Below, in pieces: positions 16,801-25,621 of a DNA stretch of 64,000 nt; within the stretch, counting starts at the first letter, position 1; each line of letters opens with the position of its first letter. The stretch covers positions 62,001 to 126,000 of the forward strand of contig NZ_FXBB01000002.1 in the NCBI RefSeq assembly GCF_900177735.1, in the 5' to 3' direction. The DNA comes from Dethiosulfovibrio salsuginis. GTDB lineage: Bacteria; Synergistota; Synergistia; Synergistales; Dethiosulfovibrionaceae. A program made the translations under genes and the position numbers. The notes under the pieces are model-generated. The model was given only the letters and a program-made list of their open reading frames with translations. It was not told the origin of the DNA and did not search any database.

Positions 16801-18548
16801 CTTGATACCTCGAACTGGAGACATCTGGCGAAAAGCCTGTCGTAGCCCTCGAGGACCGAAAGCTCAAGGTAGTCCACCTGCCCGGCCAGGGATTCCGCCC
16901 TCTTTCTGGCGGACCTGGACAGGAGGCACATCATAGAGCCGGTTCGGGAGGTGTTTCCGCAGTAGCGGATGCGGTCTTTCAGCTCTTTAGGGATCAGCCC
17001 CGACCCTGTGAGGCTCTCCACAGACAGATGGCGACCGAACTGACCTGCTATAAGCACCTGGTCCAGGTCGTCCATGGTCAGGCCCTTGGCCTCCAGCAGG
17101 GATAGGAATCCCGACAGTATAGCTCCCCGAGCCAGTTGGACCTGCCGGATATCCCCCTGGGTAACCTCTATGGGAGGGCTCTTTTGGAGCACCAGACGCC
17201 TAGCTCCATCCTGATCGACCACCAACGGCCCTTCTTTCAGCCTTCCGGTCTTTCCAACCATGCCGAGCCTTACGACCTCCGAAAGTACGTCCAGTATGCC
17301 GCTTCCGCAGAGGCCAACCGCCTCAACTCCCCCTATGACCCCAAAAGAGACAGACCCGTCCAGTGACACCGACTCTACGGCCCCTTCGGAGGCCCTCATA
17401 CCGCAGCTTATGTTCATCCCCTCAAGGGCGGGGCCGGCGGCGCAGGAGCAGGAACTGAGCTCGCCGTTTATGGACAGGACTATCTCGCCGTTGGTCCCTA
17501 TGTCGATAAACAGCCTGATTCCCCTGTCCTCCTCAAGCTCTGTGACCAGCATACCGGCGACTATGTCCGACCCGATATAGGCCGAGACGCCTGGCAGACA
17601 GTAGACCATGGCCCCGTTGCCCAGGGTTAACCCCACCTCCTCGGCGGAGAGCGAAAGGCCCTCTCTGACCACCGGGGAGAATGGGGCCTTCCCTAAAGAT
17701 CCCGGGTGTATCCCAAGGAGCAACGATTCCATCGTTGCGTTGCATCCCACCGCCATCTCGTAGATCCTGTCCCTGGAGACATTAGCGTCCACACAGACCT
17801 GGTCAACCAGGCCGTTGAGACAGGTCACTATGGCGGACCTCATATCCTCAAGGCCCCCGTCGGAATCGGCGTGATGGATCCGAGAGATGACGTCCAGGCC
17901 GAAGTCCTTCTGTGGATTGATCGAGCCCGCCGACCCCAGAACCTTTCCGGTGGAGAGGGAGACCAGAGACACCACTACCGTGGTGGTTCCCACGTCAACC
18001 GCCAGGCCGTACAGGTCGTCCACCTCCGAGGGAATCAGGTCTATGACCCTCCCCTGGTGGGACACCGCCGTGACCTCCTGGGCCCTAAAGGCCTGAGGGA
18101 TCCTCCTCAAAAGAGACAGAGATGCCTCCGTAACCCCAATACAGGACCTCAGGTGATCCAACAGCGATTTTCCGTCCCTGAGGGTTGGTATAGGGAGCTT
18201 TATAGCGCGAAAGGACACAGCCGGATCCAGCGAGATAGGAGGCATATCCCCTTCCTCTAAGACCGTCAGACCCCTCTCGGCCTCGCCGTATGGTCGAACC
18301 TCCAGGTCCCCCTGGGGATAGCATAGACAGGCGAGACGAACCCCATCCTGGATCTCCTGATCCGTCAAAAAGGTCCTCTCCTCCTCGGAGATCGGCCCGC
18401 CACCGTTCACCAATACCCTGCACTTGCCGCAGGTACCCTTGCCACCGCAGGGGCTTTCCACCTTGACTCGGCCCCTCCTCAGAAGATCAAGCAGGGAGGG
18501 ACCTGGAACGTAGTCCCAGGTGACTCCCTCGAACGTTATGACAGGCAA
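16797..18548 (-). CDS. RACo-type corrinoid protein reactivator (2Fe-2S/ASKHA ATPase)
   Basis: Reductive activator that returns inactive Co(II) corrinoid to Co(I) using ATP. The N-terminus is a 2Fe-2S ferredoxin domain (CGGKGTCGKC at about 34-43 and LACLCYP near 73). A middle linker follows, then a DUF4445/ASKHA ATPase domain with AVDVGTTTVVVSL (around 190), FIDIGTNGEIVL and GLCGSGILDVLSE. The architecture is that of RACo and of the ferredoxin-ASKHA proteins of demethylase operons, not RamA, which carries C-terminal 4Fe-4S clusters. It lies 1 base after the next methyltransferase gene and overlaps the short one by ATGA. Its presence is strong evidence that the operon acts on a corrinoid methyl group. 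Confidence 0.9.
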   Translation of the reverse strand: MPVITFEGVTWDYVPGPSLLDLLRRGRVKVESPCGGKGTCGKCRVLVNGGGPISEEERTFLTDQEIQDGVRLACLCYPQGDLEVRPYGEAERGLTVLEEGDMPPISLDPAVSFRAIKLPIPTLRDGKSLLDHLRSCIGVTEASLSLLRRIPQAFRAQEVTAVSHQGRVIDLIPSEVDDLYGLAVDVGTTTVVVSLVSLSTGKVLGSAGSINPQKDFGLDVISRIHHADSDGGLEDMRSAIVTCLNGLVDQVCVDANVSRDRIYEMAVGCNATMESLLLGIHPGSLGKAPFSPVVREGLSLSAEEVGLTLGNGAMVYCLPGVSAYIGSDIVAGMLVTELEEDRGIRLFIDIGTNGEIVLSINGELSSCSCAAGPALEGMNISCGMRASEGAVESVSLDGSVSFGVIGGVEAVGLCGSGILDVLSEVVRLGMVGKTGRLKEGPLVVDQDGARRLVLQKSPPIEVTQGDIRQVQLARGAILSGFLSLLEAKGLTMDDLDQVLIAGQFGRHLSVESLTGSGLIPKELKDRIRYCGNTSRTGSMMCLLSRSARKRAESLAGQVDYLELSVLEGYDRLFARCLQFEVSR

Positions 18549-18549
18549 A

Positions 18550-19581
18550 TCAGGCCCTCCTGTTGTTCTTAGCCACGTCGACCATGGTCCTGACCTGGTC
18601 GAGGGCGGTCATCGCCCCTATCCCACAGGCCGGGGCCAGGACGTGGATGCCCTGGTTCAGGCTGGACTGACAGAGGAGCCGAAGCTGGCCCGGGGCGGCG
18701 GTCTCTATGGCGAGGGTACTAACGTTCCCCATCAGGGATTTCCCCTCCACGTGGCTGGCTATATCCCTGGCTGAGGATATGGAGTCGAAGCTGATACAGT
18801 CGCAGTGCAGGTCGCCCAGAAGGTGGGCCACTCCCTTAAGTCTTCCGCAGATGTGGACGATGGTTCCCTTCGCCAAGGGGGCCAGGGAATCGAGGATCCG
18901 GTTAAGGTATGGGATAGCGAAGGTCTCAAAGGCCTTTGGCCCAAGTATCTCCCCGGTACCGCTGGGGTCCGATATGGTGAGGACATCGGCCCCAGCCTCG
19001 AGCTGGGCCCTGCCGAAGCGGATCAGTTCCTCGGTAACCCGGTTCATAAGTCCCTCGACGTGGGAGGGGTTCTTTCGGATGTCCTTGTAGAACACCGCCG
19101 GATCGACCAGCGACGTCGCCAGGCTGACCGGCCCGGTCAGGTTGGCTATCACAGGGACCTCCGTCCCTCTGCTTTTAAGTATGGATATGGCACGACAGAC
19201 CTCCAGGGCCCTGCCGGAGGAGGGGTCTATAGGTGTGAGGCGATCCCAGTCCTGAGACCGGTCTATGACGTAGGAGGTCACCCTTGGCTCGTGGATACGG
19301 TCCCCCATGGAGACGGGAGCACCCATGGACTGAGCCTCCACCGTCATACAGAAAGGGACACCGTAGTTCTCGAAGCCTCCGTTAGGATAGTGGCCCGACG
19401 CCAGCTCCGCCATGGCCTCCCCTGTGAGGTGGGCCTGGGGCCAGGGACGCTTCGTCAGGTCCATCACGTCCTCGACCACCATGTTCATCATGCCCCCAGG
19501 ACATATACAGGGAGGACGGTCGACCTCCTGAAGGTGGATGGCCCTGGTCAACCGCTCCAGGGGGGAGAGATCAGCTGTCAT
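18550..19581 (-). CDS. UroD/MtaA-family corrinoid methyltransferase
   Basis: A 343-residue TIM-barrel methyltransferase of the MtaA/CmuA/UroD superfamily. The Zn-binding pattern is VHICG (around residue 245) and a later Cys in LAPACGIG; the helical start (LERLTRAIHLQEVDRPP) is typical. The substrate pocket segment LTISDPSGTGEILGP differs from the classic decarboxylase. It overlaps the next methyltransferase by 11 bases and precedes the reactivator. Likely either methyl-donor:corrinoid transfer or corrinoid:thiol transfer; sequence alone cannot say which. Heme synthesis (HemE) is unlikely because the neighbours are corrinoid genes and the HemE active-site pattern is absent. Confidence 0.85.
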   Translation of the reverse strand: MTADLSPLERLTRAIHLQEVDRPPCICPGGMMNMVVEDVMDLTKRPWPQAHLTGEAMAELASGHYPNGGFENYGVPFCMTVEAQSMGAPVSMGDRIHEPRVTSYVIDRSQDWDRLTPIDPSSGRALEVCRAISILKSRGTEVPVIANLTGPVSLATSLVDPAVFYKDIRKNPSHVEGLMNRVTEELIRFGRAQLEAGADVLTISDPSGTGEILGPKAFETFAIPYLNRILDSLAPLAKGTIVHICGRLKGVAHLLGDLHCDCISFDSISSARDIASHVEGKSLMGNVSTLAIETAAPGQLRLLCQSSLNQGIHVLAPACGIGAMTALDQVRTMVDVAKNNRRA

Positions 19582-20665
19582 ACCTGTCCATCTCCAGTGC
19601 TCTGTCGATTTTATCCTCCGTCAGAGGCCAGCCCAACTCTCTGGCTGTGTCCATCATGACGTCTATGTTCTCCACGGGAGTCTCCACCGGCAGGCCACAG
19701 CCCGACATGAGGGCAAAGCCCTTAGGCGACCGGAAACCGTCTTTTATGTCCCTGAGACAGGCCTTTCTGACCTCCTCTTTGGTGCCAGCGAACACCACCG
19801 ACGAGGGGTCAACCTTTCCCATTATCTTCATCCTGTCGCCCACTTTAGCGACGCAGTCGGGCAGGCTGACCACGTTGTCCACGCTCAGGGCGTTAAGCCC
19901 CATGTCCGCCAGGTCCTCCCATATACCGTCGGTCTTGCCGCATATGTGCATGGAGGTCCCCATCCCCTTGGACTTTATGTGCCCTAGAAGCTTTCCCACC
20001 GCAGGAGCGGCGTAACGACGGAAGTGGGTCGGGCTGACCACCGTGCAGGAAGACAGTGGCTCCGCTATGGATATTCCCATCCCTCGATCGATAGCGGCGT
20101 CCACGTATCTGACAGTGCTCTCCAGTGAAAGCTCGCAGAGCCTGTCCACCGACTCTGGGTCCCTTATCATCAGCCTGGTCATGTTTTGGACCCCAACCAG
20201 GAAGAAGGCGGTGGTAAAAGGTCCGACCACCAGGGCGGTGCAGGGGACCTCCGAGCTTATCTCCTCCACCACCATCTCCATGGCTTTCAACTGAATCGGA
20301 ATACGACAGGCCTTTTCTGGGTCTATAGGCTCAAGGCTGTCTATTTTGGACACCGAGTCGATAGCCGGCTCCAGGAGATCGGCGGTGTCGTCGTCTGGGA
20401 ACTTTATCTTTGCCCCCATTGCCTCGGCGACGGTGAACAGGTCGGTGAAGACCTTGGCGCCGTCCCCTCCGAAACGGCGATGGGTCGCTATGACAGCGTC
20501 CGCCAGGGCCCTGGGATCGTGGTTGAACTGGGATATTTTGCATCCCGATATGCGAGCTATGCCGTTTGACAGGTTGGGGTTGCACTGAATACGGTCAACC
20601 GGCTGCCCTGCCGCCATAGCCTTGCCCCTCTCAAGAGGGGTCATACGGTCCTTAAACTGCGGCAC
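19571..20665 (-). CDS. UroD/MtaA-family corrinoid methyltransferase
   Basis: A 364-residue homologue of the previous gene, also with the Zn pattern HICG (around residue 225) and SGCGLP near the C-terminus. The start MTPLERGKAMAAGQPVDR is typical of the MtaA/UroD group. It overlaps the corrinoid-protein gene upstream by 14 bases and the next methyltransferase by 11. Three homologous methyltransferases next to one corrinoid protein suggests at least one donor-specific and one acceptor-specific enzyme. Which is which is not visible. Confidence 0.87.
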   Translation of the reverse strand: MPQFKDRMTPLERGKAMAAGQPVDRIQCNPNLSNGIARISGCKISQFNHDPRALADAVIATHRRFGGDGAKVFTDLFTVAEAMGAKIKFPDDDTADLLEPAIDSVSKIDSLEPIDPEKACRIPIQLKAMEMVVEEISSEVPCTALVVGPFTTAFFLVGVQNMTRLMIRDPESVDRLCELSLESTVRYVDAAIDRGMGISIAEPLSSCTVVSPTHFRRYAAPAVGKLLGHIKSKGMGTSMHICGKTDGIWEDLADMGLNALSVDNVVSLPDCVAKVGDRMKIMGKVDPSSVVFAGTKEEVRKACLRDIKDGFRSPKGFALMSGCGLPVETPVENIDVMMDTARELGWPLTEDKIDRALEMDRYDS

Positions 20666-21326
20666 GGTTCAGGATCTCCCTCTTCGATATCACTAGCTCC
20701 TTTGCCAGTCTCGCCGCCGCCGATGCCTCCGGGGCGTAGCCGTCGGCGCCGATCTTCTGGGCGAAGCTTCGTGATATCGGCCCACCTCCCACCATGACCA
20801 CGGTGTTATCCCTCATACCGTGGGTTTTCAGGAGCTCCACAACCACAGGCATGTTGGGCATCGTGGTGGTCATCAAGGTGGACATACCGACCAGGTGAGC
20901 CCCAACCTCCTTGGCCTTATCCACAAAATCCTTAGGGGGGACATCCCTCCCCAGGTCGAACACCTCAAACCCCACTGTCTCCAGCATGACCTTGAAGAGG
21001 TTTTTACCTATATCGTGGGTATCTCCCTCGACGACCCCCACGACGGCTCGCAGGCTATCGGAGGAGTCCTCCTTCTTCAGGTGGGGCTTTAGAACCTCCA
21101 GCCCTGAGTACATGGCGTCGGAGCAGAGCAGAAGCTCCGGTATGTAGTACTCCTCCTCCTCGTAAAGTCGCCCCGCCTCGTCCATTCCAAGGGCCAGACC
21201 AGAGGCTATGCCGTCGTATGCGTCAAACCCAGCCTCGACGAAATCCCTGGATAGCTGCTCGGAAGCCTCTTCGTCCATGTCCACCACCGATTGAGCCAGT
21301 TGCTTGAGCATTCCTTCCTTTTCCAT
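20652..21326 (-). CDS. Corrinoid-binding methyl-carrier protein (MtaC/MtbC type)
   Basis: Methyl-carrying protein of a methyltransferase system, 224 residues. The N-terminal helical cap (SRDFVEAGFDAYDGIASGL..) is followed by a Rossmann-like B12 domain with the base-off signature GDTHDIGKN (His around residue 102), then GMSTLMTT and VMVGGGPIS, the expected cofactor-tail contacts. It is the first gene of the operon: GGGGAGGG precedes its ATG, and a promoter with an inverted repeat lies just upstream. This subunit binds cobalamin with His as lower ligand and carries the methyl between the neighbouring enzymes. Confidence 0.93.
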   Translation of the reverse strand: MEKEGMLKQLAQSVVDMDEEASEQLSRDFVEAGFDAYDGIASGLALGMDEAGRLYEEEEYYIPELLLCSDAMYSGLEVLKPHLKKEDSSDSLRAVVGVVEGDTHDIGKNLFKVMLETVGFEVFDLGRDVPPKDFVDKAKEVGAHLVGMSTLMTTTMPNMPVVVELLKTHGMRDNTVVMVGGGPISRSFAQKIGADGYAPEASAAARLAKELVISKREILNRAAV

Positions 21327-21345
21327 CTTTATCCCTCCCCGATAC

Positions 21346-21403
21346 TTTAAGGCATAAAAACTATGCCTTAAATAGTATACGCCTAGGGGAAAGGGTCTAG
21401 CAA
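21346..21403 (-). promoter_or_regulatory. Promoter and operator-like inverted repeat of the corrinoid operon
   Basis: On the minus strand TTGCTA (21398-21403) and TATACT (21374-21379) are 18 bases apart. Immediately downstream an 11-bp perfect inverted repeat TTTAAGGCATA-N5-TATGCCTTAAA (21346-21372) covers the likely transcript start. It is AT-rich and not followed by a T run, so an operator is more likely than a terminator. The binding regulator is not in the window. Confidence 0.55.
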
Positions 21404-21419
21404 CCGAAGAGGCAGGCCC
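21402..21419 (+). repeat. 18-bp direct repeat, right copy
   Basis: Identical to 15923-15940 in the same orientation. Here it is upstream of the operon and lacks the hairpin partner found at the left copy. Confidence 0.7.
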
Positions 21420-21470
21420 CCTCCCTCAAAAAAGGCTATAATGGAGGGCGATTGAGAAAAGGGGGATACC

Positions 21471-22850
21471 ATCATAGGGGAAAAAACTAGCTTTTTAGGG
21501 ACCGAGCCGGTAGGAAAGCTTCTTGTGAAGCTGTCGGTTCCCGCCATGACCGGAATGCTGGTAATGGCGTCCTACAACGTAATAGACACGATTTTCGTAG
21601 GTAGAGGGGTCGGCCCTCTAGGACTTGGGGCGGTGGCCGCAGCCTTTCCGATACAGTTTATAGTCCACGCTCTGGCTATGCTGGTGGGAGTGGGAACCGC
21701 CTCTTTGGTCTCCCGCTCCCTGGGAGCAGGGGACCTGGGCAAGGCGGAAAGGGCCCTGGGGAACGCCCTTATCATGGCCCTTTTAGCGGGGGTCGCCGTA
21801 TCTTTACTTGGCAGGAATATCCTGCCCTTCCTGTCGGACCTCACAGGGGCACCGGAGGAGATCAGGCCCTTCCTCCACGACTACTTAGGGACGATCTTTC
21901 TAGGCTCTCCGCTTCTGGTATCGGGGATAACCATGAACTGCGTCATAAGGGCGGAGGGCAACGCCAAGATCGCCATGCTCACCATGGTTCTTTCCGCATT
22001 GACCAACATCGCCCTGGATCCCGTCTTTATCTTCGTCCTAAAGATGGGGGTCAAGGGAGCGGCGACCGCTACGGTGATAGCCCAAGGGGTGACGGTCTCG
22101 TGGGCTCTAGCCCACTACATCGTTCCAGGCCGTAGCTCTATAACCTTGAAAAGAGAGAACGTCAGGCTCAGGCTGGGAATCGTGAAAGAGGTTCTGGCCG
22201 TAGGGGGCTCGGAGTTCGCCAGGATATCCGCCCAGTCGGTGGCGGGGCTTATAATACTGAACCGGCTAAGCCTCTACGGAGGAACCGACGCAATAGCCGC
22301 CCAGGGGATAGTCCAGAAACTGATGAGCCTCAGCATAATGCCTATATTCGGCATAGCCCAGGGACTTCAGCCGGTGGTGGGTTACGCCTACGGAGCTACA
22401 AACGTCCTCAGGGCCAAAAGGGCGGTGGAGCTGGGGCTTATAGGGGCTTCCGCCATATCAATAGCCACCTCCATAGTGCTCATAGCCTTTCCCGATCCTA
22501 TCGTAAAGGTGTTCACCGACGACCCGGCCCTACTGGCCATGTCCAAGCGATTCATCAAAATAGCCCTGTCGTTTTACTTTCTGGTGGGGTTTCAGGTAAT
22601 AGGGACCGCCACCTTCCAGGCTCTGGGGCTCGCCAGACCGTCGATGATAATGTCACTGAGCCGTCAGGTCCTGTTTTTGATCCCTCTGGCCCTGGTCCTT
22701 CCCCCTATATTCGGCCTTCAGGGTGTGTTTTTGGTCTACCCCACCGCCGACCTTGGTGCGGCAGCTCTCACCCTGTGGTTTTTGATTCACTACAGAAAGA
22801 GACTTTTAGGGGAAAAAGCCTCTGGAGAGTTTCTCCAGGGAGAGGTTTAG
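21471..22850 (+). CDS. MATE-family multidrug/cation antiporter
   Basis: Inner-membrane MATE exporter with about 12 helices in two bundles. The conserved start (LGTEPVGKLLVKLSVPAM) reads upstream of the first canonical start (GTG at 21525). In that frame only ATC (21471) and ATA (21474) precede it, and AAGGGGG lies 6-9 bases before them, while a TGA at 21453 closes the frame. I therefore start at ATC 21471; either a rare start codon is used or an ATG has been lost. GTG 21525 would delete the first residues of helix 1. The gene is followed 15 bases later by the nitroreductase gene. Substrate unknown. Confidence 0.85.
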   Translation: MIGEKTSFLGTEPVGKLLVKLSVPAMTGMLVMASYNVIDTIFVGRGVGPLGLGAVAAAFPIQFIVHALAMLVGVGTASLVSRSLGAGDLGKAERALGNALIMALLAGVAVSLLGRNILPFLSDLTGAPEEIRPFLHDYLGTIFLGSPLLVSGITMNCVIRAEGNAKIAMLTMVLSALTNIALDPVFIFVLKMGVKGAATATVIAQGVTVSWALAHYIVPGRSSITLKRENVRLRLGIVKEVLAVGGSEFARISAQSVAGLIILNRLSLYGGTDAIAAQGIVQKLMSLSIMPIFGIAQGLQPVVGYAYGATNVLRAKRAVELGLIGASAISIATSIVLIAFPDPIVKVFTDDPALLAMSKRFIKIALSFYFLVGFQVIGTATFQALGLARPSMIMSLSRQVLFLIPLALVLPPIFGLQGVFLVYPTADLGAAALTLWFLIHYRKRLLGEKASGEFLQGEV

Positions 22851-22865
22851 AGAAGGAGTGATATT

Positions 22866-23408
22866 ATGGATTTCGACGACCTTATAAAGACGAGGCGTAG
22901 CGTCAGGAAGTACCGCCCGGACCCTGTCCCGGAGGACATGGTGGAGTCCTGCCTAGAGGCAGCCAGAACCGCTCCAAGCGCCTGTAACTCCCAGCCTTGG
23001 TTCTTTCACGTCTGCCGCTCCGACAAGGTCCGGCGGGCGGTGGCGTCGGCGATGAACTCGGGGATGTACGGACAGGGGATGAACCGATTTATCGACCAGG
23101 CCCCGGTGATAATAGCGGTGGAGACCTTAAAGAGGGCGAAGCTGGCCCCCTGGCTGGCGGGGCTGATCAGAAACGTCCGTTACGAGATGATGGACGTGGC
23201 CATAGCCACCGACCACCTGACCCTCAAGGCGGCGGAGCTCGGCCTAGGAACATGCTGGATAGGGTGGTTCAACGAGAGAGCTGTCAAGTCCGCCCTGGGC
23301 CTTGAAAGATCCGCCCATCTGGACGTCATGATAACCCTGGGCTGGCCCGACGACAGGACCAGGGCTAAGAGCAGAAAGGAGCCGGACCAGGTCCGGCGAT
23401 ACCTTTAG
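22866..23408 (+). CDS. Nitroreductase-family flavoprotein
   Basis: A 180-residue FMN-dependent nitroreductase-family protein. It has the N-terminal RRSVRKYRPDPVP motif for FMN phosphate contact, APSACNSQPW around residue 37 and a GLGTCWIGW segment near residue 120. Such enzymes use NAD(P)H to reduce nitro or quinone compounds; the physiological substrate is unknown. AGGAG precedes the ATG. It sits between the MATE gene and hydF with gaps of about 15 bases, so it may be co-transcribed with the hydrogenase maturases. Confidence 0.88.
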   Translation: MDFDDLIKTRRSVRKYRPDPVPEDMVESCLEAARTAPSACNSQPWFFHVCRSDKVRRAVASAMNSGMYGQGMNRFIDQAPVIIAVETLKRAKLAPWLAGLIRNVRYEMMDVAIATDHLTLKAAELGLGTCWIGWFNERAVKSALGLERSAHLDVMITLGWPDDRTRAKSRKEPDQVRRYL

Positions 23409-23423
23409 AGGGGGATCGACACC

Positions 23424-24647
23424 ATGTTGAGCACGCCAAAAGCGGAGAGGATAACCCTGGTGGTCTACGGCCTCAGAAACAGCGGAAAGTCCTATCTGAC
23501 CAACAACCTACTTAGGACCGAGGCTTCCATAGTATCGGACAGGCCTGGGACGACCACCGACCCGGTGGTACACGCCATGGAGATGGGCCCGTTAGGGCCC
23601 GTGTCGGTGGTTGACACCGCCGGTTTCGACGACGACGAGGACCAGCTGGGCTCCATGAGGGTGGAGAGGAGCTCCAAAAAGCTCGACGTGGCGGACCTGG
23701 TGCTGTTCGTGACCAGGTCCGACACCCCACCTACCGACGGAGAGGTTAGCCTTGCTGAGAAGCTGAGGGAAAGGGGGGTTCCCTGCCTGGTGGTTCTCAC
23801 CTTCGCCGATTCGGGCCTGTGCGACGAAAAGCGACACTTCGCTCCGGCTTTCAGGAAGATATCTGTGGACAACCACACGGGCCAAGGGCTGGAGGATCTG
23901 GACATGGCCCTTCAGGGGTTCTCCGCCCACATAGAGAGGGAGATAACTCCCCTTGAGGGACTGGTACAACCGGGGGAGACGGTGCTTTTGGTAACCCCTA
24001 TAGATGCCTCCGCTCCTAAGGCCAGGATGATACTGCCTCAGGTGGAGACCATAAGGGACATTCTGGACAAAGACTGCACCATGGCTATCTCCACGGAGAA
24101 GAGGCTGAGCCAGTGCTACAGTGGGCTCAAGGAGAGGCCCTCGTTGGTCATAACCGACAGCCAGGCCTTCTCGGAGGTCGGGGCCATCCTGCCCAAAGAC
24201 CAGCTCCTGACGTCATTCTCCATAGTTTTCGCCAGGAAGAAAGGGGACCTGGCCTTTTTCGTGGAGGGACTGACCAGGCTGTCGGAGGTCCCCTCAGGGG
24301 GCAAGATACTCGTGCTCGAGGCATGCAAACACCACAGGATGAACGACGACATAGGGACTGTGAAGATACCTAATATCTTCAGGAAGAAAGTCCGGTCCGA
24401 CGTGACCTTTGAGCTCAAACAGGACATGCCCTCGAAGGAGGAACTAAAATCGTACCATCTGGTGATCAACTGCGCCGGATGTATGGTCACCAGAAACGAC
24501 ATGATGAACCGGATAGAGACCCTCCGGGAGGCGGGCGTTCCGGGGACCAACTACGGCCTATTCCTGGCCTGGGGAAAGGGCCTCCTTCCCCGTGCCCTTG
24601 AGCCTTTCCCGGTTGAACACGCTCTCTACAGGGGGTTCTCATGCTGA
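23424..24647 (+). CDS. hydF: [FeFe] hydrogenase maturation GTPase HydF
   Basis: Scaffold that assembles the 2Fe subcluster and delivers it to HydA. Domains: Ras-like GTPase with P-loop GLRNSGKS (around 14-21), G3 DTAGFDDDE and a G4-like segment; a dimerisation domain; and a C-terminal 4Fe-4S domain with the conserved CKHHRMNDD (around 300) and NCAGCM (around 350). All cluster ligands expected of HydF are present. GGGGG precedes the ATG. It overlaps hydE by 7 bases. Its client is the hndD product 10 kb away. Confidence 0.94.
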   Translation: MLSTPKAERITLVVYGLRNSGKSYLTNNLLRTEASIVSDRPGTTTDPVVHAMEMGPLGPVSVVDTAGFDDDEDQLGSMRVERSSKKLDVADLVLFVTRSDTPPTDGEVSLAEKLRERGVPCLVVLTFADSGLCDEKRHFAPAFRKISVDNHTGQGLEDLDMALQGFSAHIEREITPLEGLVQPGETVLLVTPIDASAPKARMILPQVETIRDILDKDCTMAISTEKRLSQCYSGLKERPSLVITDSQAFSEVGAILPKDQLLTSFSIVFARKKGDLAFFVEGLTRLSEVPSGGKILVLEACKHHRMNDDIGTVKIPNIFRKKVRSDVTFELKQDMPSKEELKSYHLVINCAGCMVTRNDMMNRIETLREAGVPGTNYGLFLAWGKGLLPRALEPFPVEHALYRGFSC

Positions 24648-25621
24648 TGACCGACAGGGAGACCGCCATACTGGTGGCCCAGGCCGACAGGGTCAGGCGG
24701 GAAAAGTACGGCGACGGGGTGTGGGTGAGGGGGCTTCTGGAGTACACAAACCGGTGCAGCCAAAACTGCCTATACTGCGGCCTTAGGCGGGATAACAGGG
24801 AGATCCGCCGCTACTCTATGGACGAGGACGAGATCCTGAAGGCGGCGGAGAGAGGGTACAGGGCGGGGTTCAGGACCCTGGTGCTCCAGGGGGGCGAAGA
24901 CCCCGACTGGACCGCATCCAGGCTCTGCCGGACCGTTGAGTCCATAAAGAGCCGTTTCGATGTGGCGGTGACGTTGAGCTGCGGCATATTCGGGGCGGAG
25001 GACTATCGGTCCATGGCCTCGGCGGGGGTGAACCGCTTTCTGATGAGGTTTGAGACCTCCGACCAGGAGCTCCACCGAAAGCTGAGAGACGGTGTAACCC
25101 TTTCAAGAAGGATACAGGCCCTGTCTGACCTGAGGGAGGCGGGGATAGAGCTGGGATCGGGCTTCATGGTGGGCCTCCCTGGTGAGACCGAGGAGATCCG
25201 ACAGGGCAACCTGGCCCTGTGTCGGGATCTGGGGTTGGATATGGTGGGGATCGGTCCTTTCATCCCCAACCCCCAGACGCCCCTGGGCCAGTGCTCTCCT
25301 GGGGCGATGGAGGATGTGGTCAAAATGACCGCCCTCCTCAGGTTGACCCTCCCTTACGCCAACATCCCAGCGACCACCGCCGCAGGTTCCCTGTGCTCCA
25401 ACGGCAGGGAGGCCATGCTAGGGGCGGGGGCCAACGTCCTTATGCCCAACATAACCCCTCCATGCTACAGGGACCACTATCAGCTCTACCCCGGCAAGAC
25501 ATCCCTCAAGATGGACCATCTGCCGGAGCTTGAGGAGATAGACCGCTCTCTAAGGGAGATAGGTCGACACATGGACATGGGAAGAGGGGATTCCCTTTCG
25601 ATAGGTTTAAGGTCGTCATAG
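24641..25621 (+). CDS. hydE: [FeFe] hydrogenase maturation radical SAM enzyme HydE
   Basis: Radical SAM enzyme that supplies part of the H-cluster bridging ligand. The radical cluster motif is CSQNCLYCG (around residues 38-46, CX3CX2C). Features of the BioB/HydE barrel are visible: [30 protein letters not shown] and [11 protein letters not shown]. About 326 residues, slightly short but within family range; the start overlaps hydF. The third maturase, HydG, is absent from this window. Its last 6 bases overlap convergently with the chemoreceptor on the minus strand. Confidence 0.94.
   Translation: MLMTDRETAILVAQADRVRREKYGDGVWVRGLLEYTNRCSQNCLYCGLRRDNREIRRYSMDEDEILKAAERGYRAGFRTLVLQGGEDPDWTASRLCRTVESIKSRFDVAVTLSCGIFGAEDYRSMASAGVNRFLMRFETSDQELHRKLRDGVTLSRRIQALSDLREAGIELGSGFMVGLPGETEEIRQGNLALCRDLGLDMVGIGPFIPNPQTPLGQCSPGAMEDVVKMTALLRLTLPYANIPATTAAGSLCSNGREAMLGAGANVLMPNITPPCYRDHYQLYPGKTSLKMDHLPELEEIDRSLREIGRHMDMGRGDSLSIGLRSS

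Noticed and set aside
19571-20665. Uroporphyrinogen decarboxylase HemE for heme synthesis
   Set aside because: Homology is to the superfamily only; neighbours are corrinoid protein and reactivator, and the HemE substrate motifs are not seen.
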